Assembly (NCBI GenBank): GCA_027627225.1
Contig: CM051026.1
Span: 8,871,425 to 8,935,424 of the forward strand
Origin: Congeria kusceri
Lineage: Eukaryota > Mollusca > Bivalvia > Myida > Dreissenidae
DNA length: 64,000 nucleotides
Reading direction: 5' to 3'
Below the pieces are notes generated by a model. The model was not told the origin of the DNA and searched no databases. It saw only the letters and a list, made by a program, of their open reading frames with translations. This document shows positions 11,682-22,854 of the stretch, one piece after another (the stretch's first letter is position 1; each line of letters starts with the position of its first letter). The position numbers and the translations under genes are program-made.

Positions 11682-11742
11682 TAGGACTAGAATAGACCGG
11701 CTATGAGTCATAGTGTCTATGACTTTGGTTTATTCTAGTCCT
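11682..11742. repeat. Inverted repeat around AGGACTAGAATA
   Basis: AGGACTAGAATAGACC faces GGTTTATTCTAGTCCT about 27 bp downstream, with a smaller TATGAGTCATAG palindrome in the loop. This makes a strong stem-loop in an AT-rich region, possibly a small foldback element. Confidence 0.7.
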
Positions 11743-11759
11743 AACTGTTATATGCTCAT

Positions 11760-13272
11760 TTCAGATTAAGTACATTTCATGAATTATTATGTTTTTTAGT
11801 TAGCGGCGATAAACGAGCGATTTAGTACCGAAAATCAAGATGGGGTATAGCTTCTGACTCAGAAGAGTGGACTTACATATTAATATCATCTGTCGTCGTC
11901 GTCAACCATTTACTTTACAACTTCTCTGAAACCGCTTGGCGCCTTTAAATCTTACTTGGCAGGAATGTTCCTGATGACAAGTGTTACTTTGTAGACCTTG
12001 TAAGTGCCTTTAAATTAATCAGAGAAACACTGATCATGACGTTTTTGATTTATGCATACGAATTGCAGAGAAAAGTTTACCCTGTTCCATTACTGACTGA
12101 CAGTAAAATTACCTTAATAAGTATACAGTTATATTTTAACATAATTTATAATGACGGACAAAGGGACGTAACAAAAGAACTGTTTTTTGTTCATGAGGCG
12201 AATTTGTGCATAAGCATCAAAGTTGTTTAAAACCTTCAATTAAGGTATCTACCTTTTGTTCCATACTTTACGGGCTAAACGGTTATTTGTATATGCTATT
12301 TTAACAGTTAATGTTAATTAATGTAATAATTATCTGCATATCAACACCTCGTCAATGAACAATATCGCAGTAATCACGTACAAGTTTAAATAATATAAAC
12401 AGTTAGTTCAATGTTTATAAATGACATCGAAGACGAAGGTGAAATATCAAAATTTTATTCACACGCACAATATAAAGTTTGTTGTTATAACATGCTACAT
12501 AATAATAACAGTAGAACAATCATCACATATGTTTAATTATATCATCAATGCAATTTAAATAAATGTTTAAATACATGAAAAATAATTATATATCTTAATT
12601 GTCTCCATTGTCTGAAGATTAACATACATCAGTTACACAGAACAGAAAATGCATATGCATCCAACACTACAAGCAGGTAAGTTATTTATGTCTGATTGCA
12701 CAAGTATCAATGTTATAATAAACAATGTTAAATCATCATCAGTATAAAACTAAATACAAGTAACCAATTTAACATCATGTTTTCTTTTTATATGATTAAA
12801 CTAAACGATACTCAAATCATCAATGTCTTTTCAATGCAGAAAATTACAATAAATCCTTCATATTTCAAAACAAGTATTTATATACCATTACAGTGTCATG
12901 TTTTCAAGTAATTGATCAAATACATTTCTCACATATGTGTACAAATGACAGTCTAAAAATAGCAATTGTCATGTACATTTTACATGTATATATTTCTGCA
13001 CACACATTGACTCCTAAATTAAAATTGTACCAGGTATTTGTCCTTTAACATACATCATATATAACTTGTTAAGTTAAGGCAAATGCCAAAACACTTATTT
13101 GATACAAATAACGCAGACTATTGGTTCCAAAGTCATACGGTCATAATTATGATAAAAGTATATTATACAGAAATATAACACAGTACACAATATATCATTT
13201 CTAACTTACAAACTGTCATTTTAAGATAACCATATTTGTTATTACACAAATGTCTGATACATGTACAAGTAA
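11760..13272. other. No separate gene; may hold the TRIM-like 3' UTR
   Basis: This lies downstream of the minus-strand TRIM-like gene. It is very AT-rich and without repeats I can name. TTTTATT at about 12452 would read AATAAAA on the minus strand and is one candidate poly(A) signal, but AT-rich DNA offers several, so the transcript end is not fixed. Confidence 0.35.
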
Positions 13273-13273
13273 G

Positions 13274-13623
13274 CTATTGCTGTTTGAACACCAGGATGTT
13301 GTTGCCATATTGTCCCACAATGATGGAGGCTGTGTGCCTGTTGTAGCAGACTGACTCTGGGTCCTCCACTCCATCCCTGCCTGTAGCCAGAGTGGCCAGC
13401 TTCTTCCTGCCCTCCCTGTCCACCTGTATGATAGTCTTGGACAGGCCTCCACAGACCAACACCTGGCCTGCAGGTGTCACATGTACAGCCTGTGGCCATC
13501 GTAGTTCAGGGTCCTCCAATGTAGAGAGTACAGACCCATCCCTGGCCAGGGTGAGGAGCTTGTCCTGGGAGTAGTTGGTGATGTATATACGATCCCCAGT
13601 GGGACTCACAGCACACTGGCATA
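13274..13623 (-). CDS. TRIM-like exon 3: C-terminal propeller blades
   Basis: The acceptor is TTTTGCAG|TATGCC at 13624-13625 and the stop TAA lies after NNILVFKQQ at 13274. It adds about 116 residues with three further blade-like repeats (SPTGDRIYITNYSQDKLLTL, TPAGQVLVCGGLSKTIIQV, ASIIVGQYGNNILVF). Ending in a short ILVF strand is usual for this family, since a propeller closes with a terminal strand. Confidence 0.9.
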
Positions 13624-16600
13624 CTGCAAAACAGAGTCACATCAAGATATTAAATTACTTTAAATGTTTAATAATGTTAATACACAAACTGCAGTGACAT
13701 CGTATTATTAATGCGTCGTTAAACGGACAATTACGCGTCTTAAAGATCTGCATAAAATACAATAATAATAAATATTTTAGTGTGACAGGAAGGTTCTGTA
13801 TCAGTTTATTGCCTAAAAGTCTGACACGTTGACTGGTGAGTTAGAATTGCATTTACCACAATTACACAGATGGAAACGATTACACGGTACGGTGAACATG
13901 TACGCATGAATGTGTCAGCTGATGTAACTATATGCAGTAATAACAGATTTCCTATACATGTATACATAAATGTGTCAGCTGATGCAACTATGGCATATGC
14001 AGTATTAATAGATTTTCTATACATGTATACATGAATGTGTCAGCTGATGCAACTATGGCATATGCAGTATTAATAGATTTTCTATACATGTATACGTGAT
14101 TACTGACATCTGTGTTATTCTATAGCTGACACAGGCTGACATATTTATAACATGTACATGTACATTATAATAACAGAAGTTAAGCTTTTACAACAGGAAA
14201 TATGTTTCAAAACAACATAAAATAAAACTTTTCACTCTTGTTCTTCTACACAAGTAACAAAAGCCAGTTGTTATTTAAACAGTTTTACAAATACAAATCT
14301 ATTAATTTAACAAATTTCAACTACAACAATTTAAAGTTTATTTACTTCATATAACGTTTGGAAACACGATGAATTATGAAACAATAATGCACGTATATTT
14401 ACTTGAAAACCACAAAATATAAACAGCAGGTCACAGAGTGTGTCATTGATTTGCACTCACTGTCTATTTACAGACATGCCATGAAGTCAGGAGTGACAGT
14501 CAAAATGCCTGATAAGTTATATTTAAAAATCAATAATATTGAAAATCATTCTTTACTGCTTTTGTAAACTTAAACTGACACATGTACATTCTACAACTAT
14601 GCAGCCTTACAATTATCTTATAATACATATTTCTAATAATATCCGGATGAACCCGCCATGATTCTAACCTGTATATCTACTGGATGTATCCTGATACAGC
14701 TTGCTGACCAGTTTCCCACTCAGGGTGTACTTGTACAGTGCGGTCTCATCAGTGACATACAGCTCCCCCTGGTGGTGGGTGATACCTGCACAGGGATGTT
14801 GTAACTGAAGCTTCCTGCCCTTCACCAGCTGCCCATTGTTGACTGAGATAAACTGGATCTCATCTGTGTTAGCATCATTCACAGTAACAGCAACTTCACT
14901 GTGAGTTATATGACATATGTCCCGTGGAGAAGTAGACACATCACAATGAGTAAGCACCCTGTACTGCTGGTCCAGCAGCTTTAATTTCTTATTGTTGTCT
15001 ACAACAAGAATCTGGCCATCAGGGAGAACACATATGCCTCTGATACTGAATGCTGATGAATCACTTGGTATGCGCACATTATACTCTGACTTTCCTTTAA
15101 CAGTCAATACTTGGTCTGGGTTTCCCTGCACTGTCAATGGCTGGGTACTGTGTACAATCCTCCCCAGACCTGACAGTTTGGACAAGTACTGCTCAATGTC
15201 ACTGTTAGGCTGGAATGTTAGTGAATGTTCAACCTGAAAAGAGTTCTCTTGCAGATATGTTTCAGACTGTTGTATTTTATCATTACATTTCTTGCTCACT
15301 ATGAAGGAGAGTTCCTCTTTGCTCTTATCACTTATGTCCTGTATGGCCTCATGAAGTTTTTTCAATTGATCCCGAAGTCTGATGCAGTTCTCAACATCTG
15401 TCTTGAGAGAAGCTTGGAGGCTCGTCAGTGTTGCTTTCATTTCATTCAAGGTGTTTGTTTCTATCTTGTCTAAAGCTGCATTTATTTTTCGGCGTGTTTC
15501 TCTGACATATCGTAATTGTTCATCATATGACCCCTGCACAGACTGCATGCAGGCCTCCTGTTTCTTCTGCAGGCATTTCATTACTTCCAGAATAGTTTGG
15601 AGCGAGCCAGAAAGTTGCTGCAGGTCAGTGGACTGTGTTTTGACTGACTCAGAAATGAGTGTCACTTTAGTGCACAGTCTGAAAAACAAAACGACAGCAT
15701 ATATATTAAAGCACAAATAGATGAAATTAAATTATATTCAGACAAGATGACAATTCTTATTTCAAAGCATGTACCATGGGAATGTCATATATACAATAAC
15801 AAGAGCCGTCAGTAAAACAGTTATGCCCCATCTCTGTTAAAAGCAAATCATTAAAATATAAAGTTTGGTGAGGATTGGATGAAAACTGTTGGACATTTAA
15901 AGTCTATACTGATAAAAAGGCCAATTTTGATCAATCAAGGGCCAAACCTCTGTACTTCCTGGGGTAATTTGGCTGATTATTTTTCCTGTTTTTTTTCTGA
16001 AGATTGGATGAAAACTGTTGAACTTATAGAGCGGAAATGTCTAACTAGAACTCTGCGAGTCGGGTGTTTCGCCTGACGCAGCATAACTCAAGTACAATAA
16101 CAGCAATTACCCCGAAACTTAACTTAACATTCCTTTTATGCCTTTTCATAATGATTGCACAAAAACTTCTCAAGTTACTGTCTGAACAAGTCTTATTTAA
16201 ACTTTTTTTTAAAAAGGGGCATAACTCAAGTACGATAAGAGGGAATATGCCGAAAATGAAACTTAACCTTTTATGCCTACTAACACTTCCCTAAAGTTTC
16301 ATAGTGATTCGACAAAATCTTCTCAAGTTATTGTCTGCAAACAACTGCAGGGGACGCTGCTGACAACGCCGCCACAGCCAAAAGTACCCCCTATATGTCG
16401 CTTTTTAGGCGACACAAAAATACCAATTTTAGATCATTCAAGAACCATAACTCAATAATTCCTAGAGTGATTTGGCTGATTATCGAATTTGGTAGAGATA
16501 TTATGGCCAGAAACATTTTCATGAAGTTTGGTGAGGATTGGACAAAAATTGTTGGACTTGGACAGCAGAAAGAAAAGTGGTCTACCGACGGACACACCGA

Positions 16601-18190
16601 CATTAGCAAACCAATATACCCCGCCATTTCTGATGGGGGGCATAATTAGATGCACTCAATGTCTATTTTGTAAATAGTACACATGTATTTTTCTTCAAGC
16701 TTCAACATGGAGAATGCAAATAAATAGTCAGATTAATACAATGACTACTTTGTTTGAGGATAAGTGCAGAAAGCGCAGTAATGCATGTGTAACTGATAAA
16801 AAGCACAGGAAAATTACCCTAAAACTGACTTTGATGAATAAATTATATCTTACAAATCTGTTACATTAAATACATTAGATTCGTTACTTGAATGAATTTA
16901 ACATTGGTGTAAGATTATGCCACTGTGAGACTGTGAATACAGTAATACAATTAAATTTAATGAATGAACATGTTAAACACATACCCAAACAACACCTAGT
17001 ATAAATATAGGAAACACTCCACGTGCAAATTAATGCTAGACTTCTCTAGTCAGGTTTATGTGTCGAGGTTTCTGAGCTATTTACAGTCACGTGGTAATAC
17101 AGTAAACCACCAAAACTCATTAAACTTCAAAGATATATATTGATATTACTACCCAGTTATTCAGTTAATGTGTTAATCATTGGTATCTAGGTAAATACAG
17201 GTTGTTTACAGCTGTGATTTCTCATTTCTTGAGACTGTCATTATTTGTTATTGGTCTTAACTTGATTACACAGCTAATTATTAGTTTTTATTTCAATAAT
17301 GTTTTCGAAGATAAAACAAAATAAAATGTCAATAAAAAACTTATTAAAATTTAATATAGTCAAAATAACCAAGACGTCCAAAGTTTGTAAATCAAAGAAT
17401 ATCTCATTCTTAAAATTAATTAATATGATTTTTTTTGAAATTTGAAGTGATCCATGGAAAATACTGAATTAATGAATGGAAAATTATGAACTACAGGCTG
17501 TTTACAGCTGTGATTTCTCATTTCTTGAGACTGTCATTATTTGTTATTGGTCTTAACTTGATTACACAGCTAATTGTTAGTTTTTATTTCAATAATGTTT
17601 TCGAAGATAAAACAAAATAAAATGTCAATAAAAAACTTATTAAAATTTAATATAGTCAAAATAACCAAGACGTCCAAAGTTTGTAAATCAAAGAATATCT
17701 CATTCTTAAAATTAATTAATATGATTTTTTTTTAAATCTGAATTGATCCATGGAAAATACTGAATTAATGAATGGAAAATTATGAACTATGTTACTGTAA
17801 CACAGTTTATTGTTATTCCAAAAACAATTAGAGCAAACAACATTTTCTGAAATACCTGTGGTTAAGGAAAGCGCAATTAGTGCAGCACAGCTGACTGTGG
17901 TCATTGCAGAACATTTCCAATTGTTTATCTCTGTGAACTTCGCATTTCAACAGAAAATCCTCCACCTTCTTTGAAATTGGCCATTTGTTCATATCTCCCC
18001 TTCCATAAGGGGAATGTTTTTTAAACAACTGACCATGAAGATGATTACATTCTCCACAGTAAAACTTTAAACATGTTTCACAGTAAAATTCTGCGACTAC
18101 CTCAATAGATTGCTCTTCGCAGATCACACAACAAAAATCTTTAAATTCATCTGACCCTTTAGCAACAGTAGACATAGAAAATGTCGCCAT
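13274..18190 (-). CDS. RING-less TRIM/B-box protein with NHL-like propeller (3 exons, 564 aa)
   Basis: The coding sequence is the join of 18190-17856, 15678-14669 and 13623-13274 on the minus strand. That is 1695 nt, or 564 codons plus TAA. Both introns are GT-AG and keep phase (AACCACAG|GT...TTTCAG|ACTGTG; ATACAG|GT...TTGCAG|TATGCC). Visible order: two B-box zinc-binding regions (about residues 20-60 and 83-112), a coiled coil (about 119-260), then NHL-like propeller repeats (from about 320 to the end) with GICVLPDG, CAVSPTGDRIYITN and HVTPAGQVLVCG. There is no RING finger before B-box 1, so intrinsic E3 ligase activity is doubtful and a scaffold or sensor role is inferred. The design matches bivalve TRIM-like families, often highly multiplied and linked to immunity in the literature. 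No frameshift or premature stop was found. Confidence 0.9.
13904..14097. repeat. 60-65 bp minisatellite in TRIM intron 2
   Basis: Three units share GAATGTGTCAGCTGATG and CTATACATGTATAC. The GTGTCAGCT landmark recurs at 60 and 65 bp intervals. Copies two and three are nearly identical. The rest of intron 2 (13624-14668) is AT-rich with nothing recognisable. Confidence 0.9.
14669..15678 (-). CDS. TRIM-like exon 2: coiled coil and start of propeller
   Basis: The acceptor is TTTTTCAG|ACTG at 15679-15680 and the donor ATACAG|GTTAGA at 14668-14667. It encodes about residues 112-448. The first half has heptad-like, charge-rich sequence (SVKTQSTDLQQLSGSLQTIL, ETRRKINAALDKIETNTL) typical of TRIM dimerising helices. 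The second half has NHL-type blades with the pattern G-I/V-x-V-x-P-D-G-x-I/V-L-V-x-D. The apparent ATG at 15716 lies in the intron and is not the start. Confidence 0.9.
15799..16650 (+). mobile_element. Tandem-core element in TRIM intron 1, split by a second insertion
   Basis: It begins AACAAGAGCCGTCAG and ends with ACCGACGGACACACCGAC, then the hairpin CCCCGCC...GGGGGGCATAA. Monomer parts repeat: AAGTTTGGTGAGGATTGGAT, GGCCAATTTTGATCA(T)TCAAG, and TTTGGCTGATTAT appear on both sides of the nested insertion at about 16045-16420. This is the general plan of several elements in the window. Non-coding. Confidence 0.6.
16045..16420 (+). mobile_element. Nested tandem-core element
   Basis: It starts near a hairpin GTCGGGTGTTTCGCCTGAC and ends at CGCTTTTTAGGCGACACA. 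Two monomers of ~120 bp each carry GCATAACTCAAGTACRATAA, ACTTAAC...CTTTTATGCC and TTCTCAAGTTAYTGTCTG. The flanking halves belong to the surrounding element, which shows this one inserted later. Confidence 0.6.
16660..17200. other. Intron 1 sequence, nothing recognised
   Basis: AT-rich intronic DNA between the nested repeat and the 296-bp duplication. A single CACGTG at about 17089 is the only notable short motif. Confidence 0.5.
17205..17795. repeat. 296-bp tandem duplication in TRIM intron 1
   Basis: The segment starting TTTACAGCTGTGATTTCTCA at 17205 is repeated from 17501 with only scattered differences (for example CTAATTATTAG versus CTAATTGTTAG). The second copy ends about 60 bp from the exon 1 donor. 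High identity indicates recent duplication. Confidence 0.9.
17856..18190 (-). CDS. TRIM-like exon 1: two B-boxes
   Basis: Starts at ATG 18190 (MATFSMSTV) and carries residues 1-112. B-box 1 candidates are C21, C24, C37, C40, C45, C48, H52 and H59. B-box 2 candidates are C83, H86, C95, H98, C103, C106 and H111. The usual final histidine of B-box 2 would fall after the splice junction, where the joined protein reads LNHRLCTK, so that ligand is absent or replaced. The donor is CACAG|GTATTT at 17855. No in-frame upstream ATG was noted. Confidence 0.9.
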
Positions 18191-18404
18191 TTTGCTAACT
18201 GACTTTCAACAAACAAAAGTTTCAACTTAAATTCAGCTGAAATATTAAGTATCTCGTTTAAAATAAATTAATAGTCCAGAAAACACACATTAAATGCTAG
18301 TGTCAATAGTCAAGCAATAACAAATTTCCAACTGAACAAAAACCAAAATAACCTTCAAATGACGATCAGTGGACTGATACAAGTAAACAGTGTATCTATG
18401 TTAA

Positions 18405-18432
18405 CTGTCACGTGAGTATTAGGTCACGTGAG
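18405..18432. promoter_or_regulatory. Twin CACGTG E-boxes upstream of the TRIM-like gene
   Basis: Two copies of GTCACGTGAGTATT lie side by side, with CACGTG at 18409-18414 and 18425-18430, centred 219-238 bp upstream of the ATG at 18190. CTCACGTGAC on the gene strand is close to the GTCACGTGAC site of TFEB/MITF-type bHLH-zip factors and also suits USF or MYC/MAX. A regulatory role is inferred from position and duplication only. Confidence 0.45.
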
Positions 18433-18449
18433 TATTGGGTTACATTAAA

Positions 18450-19005
18450 CACTACACTGCGCCAAAGAAGGTTTGTAGCTGAATAGTAGGTTACAATAAA
18501 CTAGTTTTTATCACACAGACCAAATGCAGCTGGTTTAAACGTGTACTGATTAATGTCTATAGAATGTTTATTACCGGTATGTACGAGATTTCCCACACTG
18601 ACTATTTTATCACAGTTGTCACTTCCTTTTGCCAAAACACCATACTGACTTGATTTTTGTTCTTTAGTGATTTTAAAACAATTGCATTGTTAAAATCTTG
18701 CAATATAATTTAATCTTCAATAATGAAAATCTAAGAGAGACAAGTCCTGTCTTAAAACACTTTAATTGTCTGACCCATATTAACGACATACTGTCAGTAT
18801 CAAATGTGGGTTCCAACTGATTCTGTGAAGACTCACAATCAAACTTCAAATAAAATGCAGCAACGGAAAAAAAAAATTGTATATATTTACCATTTTTACA
18901 AGATCAACTTCATTGGAAAGCATCTGAACAATTAATTATGCCCATTTTAAAAAGTTTTTCAACTTCCATGTAGTGTTTTCAGAGAACAGGTTGTTTAAAG
19001 CAAAT
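18450..19005. other. No gene seen
   Basis: AT-rich upstream region of the TRIM-like gene. No further gene or repeat recognised. Confidence 0.5.
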
Positions 19006-19009
19006 TATT

Positions 19010-19320
19010 CACAATGAATTACAATTCTAACATGTCTTGTGCAGTTTTCTATAGATAAAGAACAAAATTCACAGTTGTGTAATTACCAATAAACAACCCC
19101 CCAAAATACTTCAGAAACTGTCAAATATAGTTTGCATTGTAATTGCAAAAACAATGTTGTTAGGTCATGTTACAATTGAAATAACTTTCGCATTATCGTT
19201 GTTTATCGGCTATAAAACACACAGCCTTGTGGTTTAATTCATTTGCATCAGAACACAAAATCGCTGTTGATTAGCCAATGAACAACTCTAAATGCAAAAA
19301 TATTTCTTAATTAGCAACAG
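19010..19320 (+). mobile_element. Palindromic MITE-like repeat, copy 2
   Basis: Same layout as copies at 500-860 and 28515-28800: TTTTCTATAGATAAAGAACA, GCATTATCGTTGTTTATCGG, GTGGTTTAATTC, GCATCAGAAC, and the end ATTTCTTAATTAGCAACA. It lies in the same orientation as the others. Confidence 0.7.
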
Positions 19321-19324
19321 ATGC

Positions 19325-19700
19325 CGGAGGATGACTGACCACAATATATCTCAGTTCGAGATTAGTGGGCTAAAAATCTGTTGGGTGCAACCACACTACA
19401 TTTGGGCAGCGTTTCACTGCTTTAGCAACTGTTATTGTTGATCTCCATGTCATCTTACCTTGGCAATACCTCGGGTTGCAATCCTCAACTCAATAGCTAC
19501 CACAACCAAGGTCACTTCTGTCGCTACAGGTCCTGTGTCTGGCTCGAGTTCCATTCCAGCTGTTTACTCCCTGGCTGACCAATCTATTTTATGTACATCA
19601 CTGCCAGGCCCATCTGTTCGGGTATACAACTAAATAATATTGGCACTCATGTGGATGTTGTGTTAATAATTATAAGTGAAGACTTCATCAAGCTTTATAT
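19325..19700. other. No gene seen
   Basis: Somewhat more balanced base composition than the surroundings but no protein motif recognised. The next repeat composite starts at about 19706. Confidence 0.4.
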
Positions 19701-19705
19701 TAACA

Positions 19706-20560
19706 AAAGCTGTCTCAGGACAGCGCGCTCAACTATTCAACCGCTTTGTCAGAGTTATCAGCCTTTATCACTACAAAAAAAGAGGCATACTTCTCCTAAA
19801 ATGCAAGTCACAGTTATATGCCTTGGTAAGTGACCGTATATAATGACCTTGAAGACATGTGTGATGTTTTAATTGATTATCTGTAGCAGATATAGAGATA
19901 ATTCTACTAAATTGCAGGTCAGAGCTATGGGCCTTGGAGAGTGACCTCATGAAGACATGTGTAAAGTTTCAACTCAATATCTGTAGTAGTTATAGAGATA
20001 TAGAGTTGTTGCACACTAACTTTAACCTAAATTTATAAGTATAAACAGGGGCATAATTCTGCTAAATTGCAGTTCAGAGTTATGGATCTTGGTCAGTGAC
20101 CAACATAATGACCACAAACATATATGAAGTCGCAATGGTGTAGTGGATAGGATGTCTGCCTTGGGACCAGGAGGTCCTGGGATCGATCCCCACTCAGGGA
20201 GCATTCTCAAAATCTTTCCAAAGACACCAAGTACTAGTTTTTCCCAGGAAACGGACTCAAAAGTGTCTCTATAAGCCAAAGACTTTCGATGCAATCAAGC
20301 TATCTGTAGTAATTATAGAGATATGGAGTTGCTGCACGCAATCTTTAACCTGAAGTACAAAAAGGGGCATAATTTTGCTAAATTGCAGGTCAGAGTTATT
20401 GGCCTTGGTCAGTGACTTTACATAATGACCCCAAAGACATTTGTGAAGTTTCTTTTAAATATCCGTAGTAGTTAGAGAGACATGTACTTTGTGCAAACAA
20501 TCCTTAACCTGAATTTTCTCTTGCACACAAACCTAAACCTGAATTTTCTAAGTGCAACAA
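19706..20560 (+). mobile_element. Tandem-core element, family A (~165-bp monomer), with SINE insertion
   Basis: It opens with AAAGCTGTCTCAGGACAGCG, CGCTCAACTATTCAACCGC, a hairpin-forming end seen again at 39295 and 39533. Monomers of ~165 bp carry GGGGCATAATTCTGCTAAAT, TGCAGGTCAGAGTTATGG, CTTGGTCAGTGACC, GAAGTTTCA and GAGATATGGAGTTG. The array is broken at 20130-20290 by a SINE. No protein is encoded. Confidence 0.75.
20130..20290 (+). mobile_element. tRNA-derived SINE inserted in a tandem-core array
   Basis: The head has A-box TGGTGTAGTGGATAGGATG and B-box GGGATCGATCCCC. The body runs GAGCATTCTC, CACCAAGTACTAGTTTTTCC, AGGAAACGGACTC, TATAAGCC. Flanking family A monomer sequence is interrupted in mid-unit, so the SINE is younger than that array. 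Its tail is the unit found tandemly amplified at 1150-1745 and singly near 11565. The target duplication is not clear. Confidence 0.8.
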
Positions 20561-20589
20561 GGCTTGCCACAGGATATGACGTATTCCCC

Positions 20590-21300
20590 CAAAGCATATG
20601 CTTGTCAGAGGAAGGCAACACAATGTCAGTTACATGTTGGCAAAAATTATGCTACTTACTAAAAGAGTTATGCTCCTTGTACTCTGCACTTCCTCTCGAT
20701 GTTCTCTATCAATATATAAAGTTTCATTTCAATCCCTTTAATGCTAATGGAGTTATGCTCCGCACAAGAAAAATAAACAAAGGGCAATAACTCTGTAAAT
20801 ATTGAAGAAACAGTTATGGCCTTTTTGCTCCGCACAAGAAAAATAAACAAAGGGCAATAACTCTGTAAATATTGAAGAAACAGTTATGGCCTTTTTGCTC
20901 TGCACTTCCTCTCATCAGCCTCTATCATTATATGAAGTTTCATTTGAATCCCTTCAACGCTAATGGAGTTATGCTCCGCACCAGAGAATTAATGCTTCAC
21001 ATACGAAAATAAGACAAAAAAAGAGTTGCGATCCTTGTGCTCTGCACTTCCTCTCATTGTCCTCTATTATTACATGAAGTTTCGTTTGAATCCAATCAAA
21101 ACTAACAGAGATATGATCCGCACAAGTAAATTAATGCTTCAAAAAAGGAAAAAAACAAAGGGCAATAACTCTGTAAATATTGAAGAAAGAGGTGTTGTCC
21201 TCGTGCTCTGCACTTCCTCTCACTGTCCTCTATCATTATATGAAGTTTCATTTAAATCCTTGAAATACTAATGGAGGTATGCTCTGCACAAGAAAACTTA
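20590..21300 (+). mobile_element. Tandem-core element, family B (~155-bp monomer)
   Basis: Repeated modules: GGGCAATAACTCTGTAAATA, TTGAAGAAACAGTTATGGCC, CTCTGCACTTCCTCTC, TGAAGTTTCATTTGAATCCC and AATGGAGTTATGCTCCGCAC. A 69-bp stretch is exactly repeated at about 20759 and 20828, a fresh internal duplication. Open frames here come from the repeat. Confidence 0.75.
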
Positions 21301-21369
21301 GAAATATGGAAATTCCACGAAAACCACATTTTTCCAACGAAATGCATAAAAGACAGCACAATAATGAAA

Positions 21370-22790
21370 TAAAGTTCTGGGTGCCATAAGCATTCCTAAG
21401 CGAGGTCTCTTTATAAGGTATCTATGTATGAAGTTTCAATAAAATATCGCAATGCGTTCTCAAATTATTGAGCAGAAATCGTTTTTGTATTTTTAGTAAC
21501 ATTGACATGGACCTTGATCTCACCCACCCCATATGCAATCCAAAGCGTGGTCTAGACACAAGGTATCTATGTATGAAGTTTCACTTAAATATCTTAAGAG
21601 GAAACAATTTGTCTATGTTTAGTAAAGGAAACTTTGACACCACCTACACTATATGCAATCCCAAGCGAGGTCTTGAAGTTTCATTAAAATATCTCTATGC
21701 ATTGTCAAGTAATTAAGCTAAAACCGTTTTTCTATTTTTAGCAATGATGACCCTGACCCCACCCACCACATATGCAATCCCAAGAGAGGTCCCAATATAA
21801 GGTATCTATGTATGAAGTTTGATTAAAACATCTTGATGTGTTTTCAAGTAATTAAGAGGAAACCATTTTCTATTTTTAGTATCTGTCACCTTGACCTTGA
21901 CCACACCCACACCCATATGCAATCTCATTCAAGGCTTCGATATAAGGTGCATATGTATGAAGTTTCATTAAAATATCTCGATGCGTTCTCAAGTTATTGA
22001 GCAGAGACCGTTTTTTAGTTACGGTGACCTTTATGTTGACCCCACCCCATATGCAATCATAAGCAAGGTCTCAATATAAAGTATACATGTAACAGTGACC
22101 TTGGCCATGACCTCACCCACTCCATATGCAATCTCAAGCAAGGTCTCGATATAAGGAATATACGTTCGAAGTTTCATTAAAATATTTCTATGCATTCTCA
22201 AGTTATTGTGTGGAAACCATTTTTCTATTTTTATTACAGGTTACTTTGGCCGTGACCCCACCCATCCCAAATGCAATCCCAGGCGAGATCTTGATATAAG
22301 GTATCTTTGTATGAAGTTTCACCAAAATATCTTGATGCATTCTCAAGTTATTGAGCGAAAACCGTTTTTCTATTTTCAGCAATAGTGACCTTGACCCCAA
22401 CCACCCCATATGCAATCCCAAGCGAGGTCTTGATATAAGGCATCTATGTATGAAGTTTCATTAAAATATCAATAATGCCTTCTGAAGTTATTGAGCGGAA
22501 ACCGTTTATCTATTTTTAGTAAGGGTGACCTTGACCCCACCCACCCCATATGCAATCCCAAGCGAGGTCTCAATATAAGGCATCTATTTATGAAGTTTCA
22601 TTAAAATATCTCGATGCGTTGTCAAGTTATTGAACGGAAACTGTTTTCCTATTTTTAGTAATGGTGACCTTGACTTTGACCCCACCCACCCCGTATGCAA
22701 TATAAAAGCAAGGTCTTGATATAAGGTATCTATGCATTAAGTTTCATTAAAACATTTTAATCCGTTCTCGAGTAAGAGAGCGGAAACAAA
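21370..22790 (+). mobile_element. Tandem-core array, family C (~140-bp monomer, about 10 copies)
   Basis: Each unit carries GTGACCTTGACCCCACCCAC, CCCATATGCAATCCCAAGCG, AGGTCTCGATATAAGG, TATGAAGTTTCATTAAAATA, CTCAAGTTATTGAGCGGAAA and CCGTTTTTCTATTTTTAG. Spacing between GTGACCTTGACCCC landmarks near 22385 and 22525 is 140 bp. Units vary by a few percent to about 20 percent. The same family recurs at 39600-39850, 40400, 41370-42030 and 57850-58060. Confidence 0.8.
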
Positions 22791-22854
22791 AAGTTGATGC
22801 CGCCACCCACTGTCCGCCTGCAGGCCCAACGACATACCCCAATCTAATAACAGA

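Noticed and set aside
15679..15716. ATG at 15716 as the start of a separate 350-residue protein
   Set aside because: The upstream residues are intronic. A strong acceptor at 15679-15680 joins exon 2 in phase to the B-box exon.
14992..15720. Plus-strand open frames opposite TRIM exon 2
   Set aside because: Antisense shadows of a well-supported minus-strand exon.
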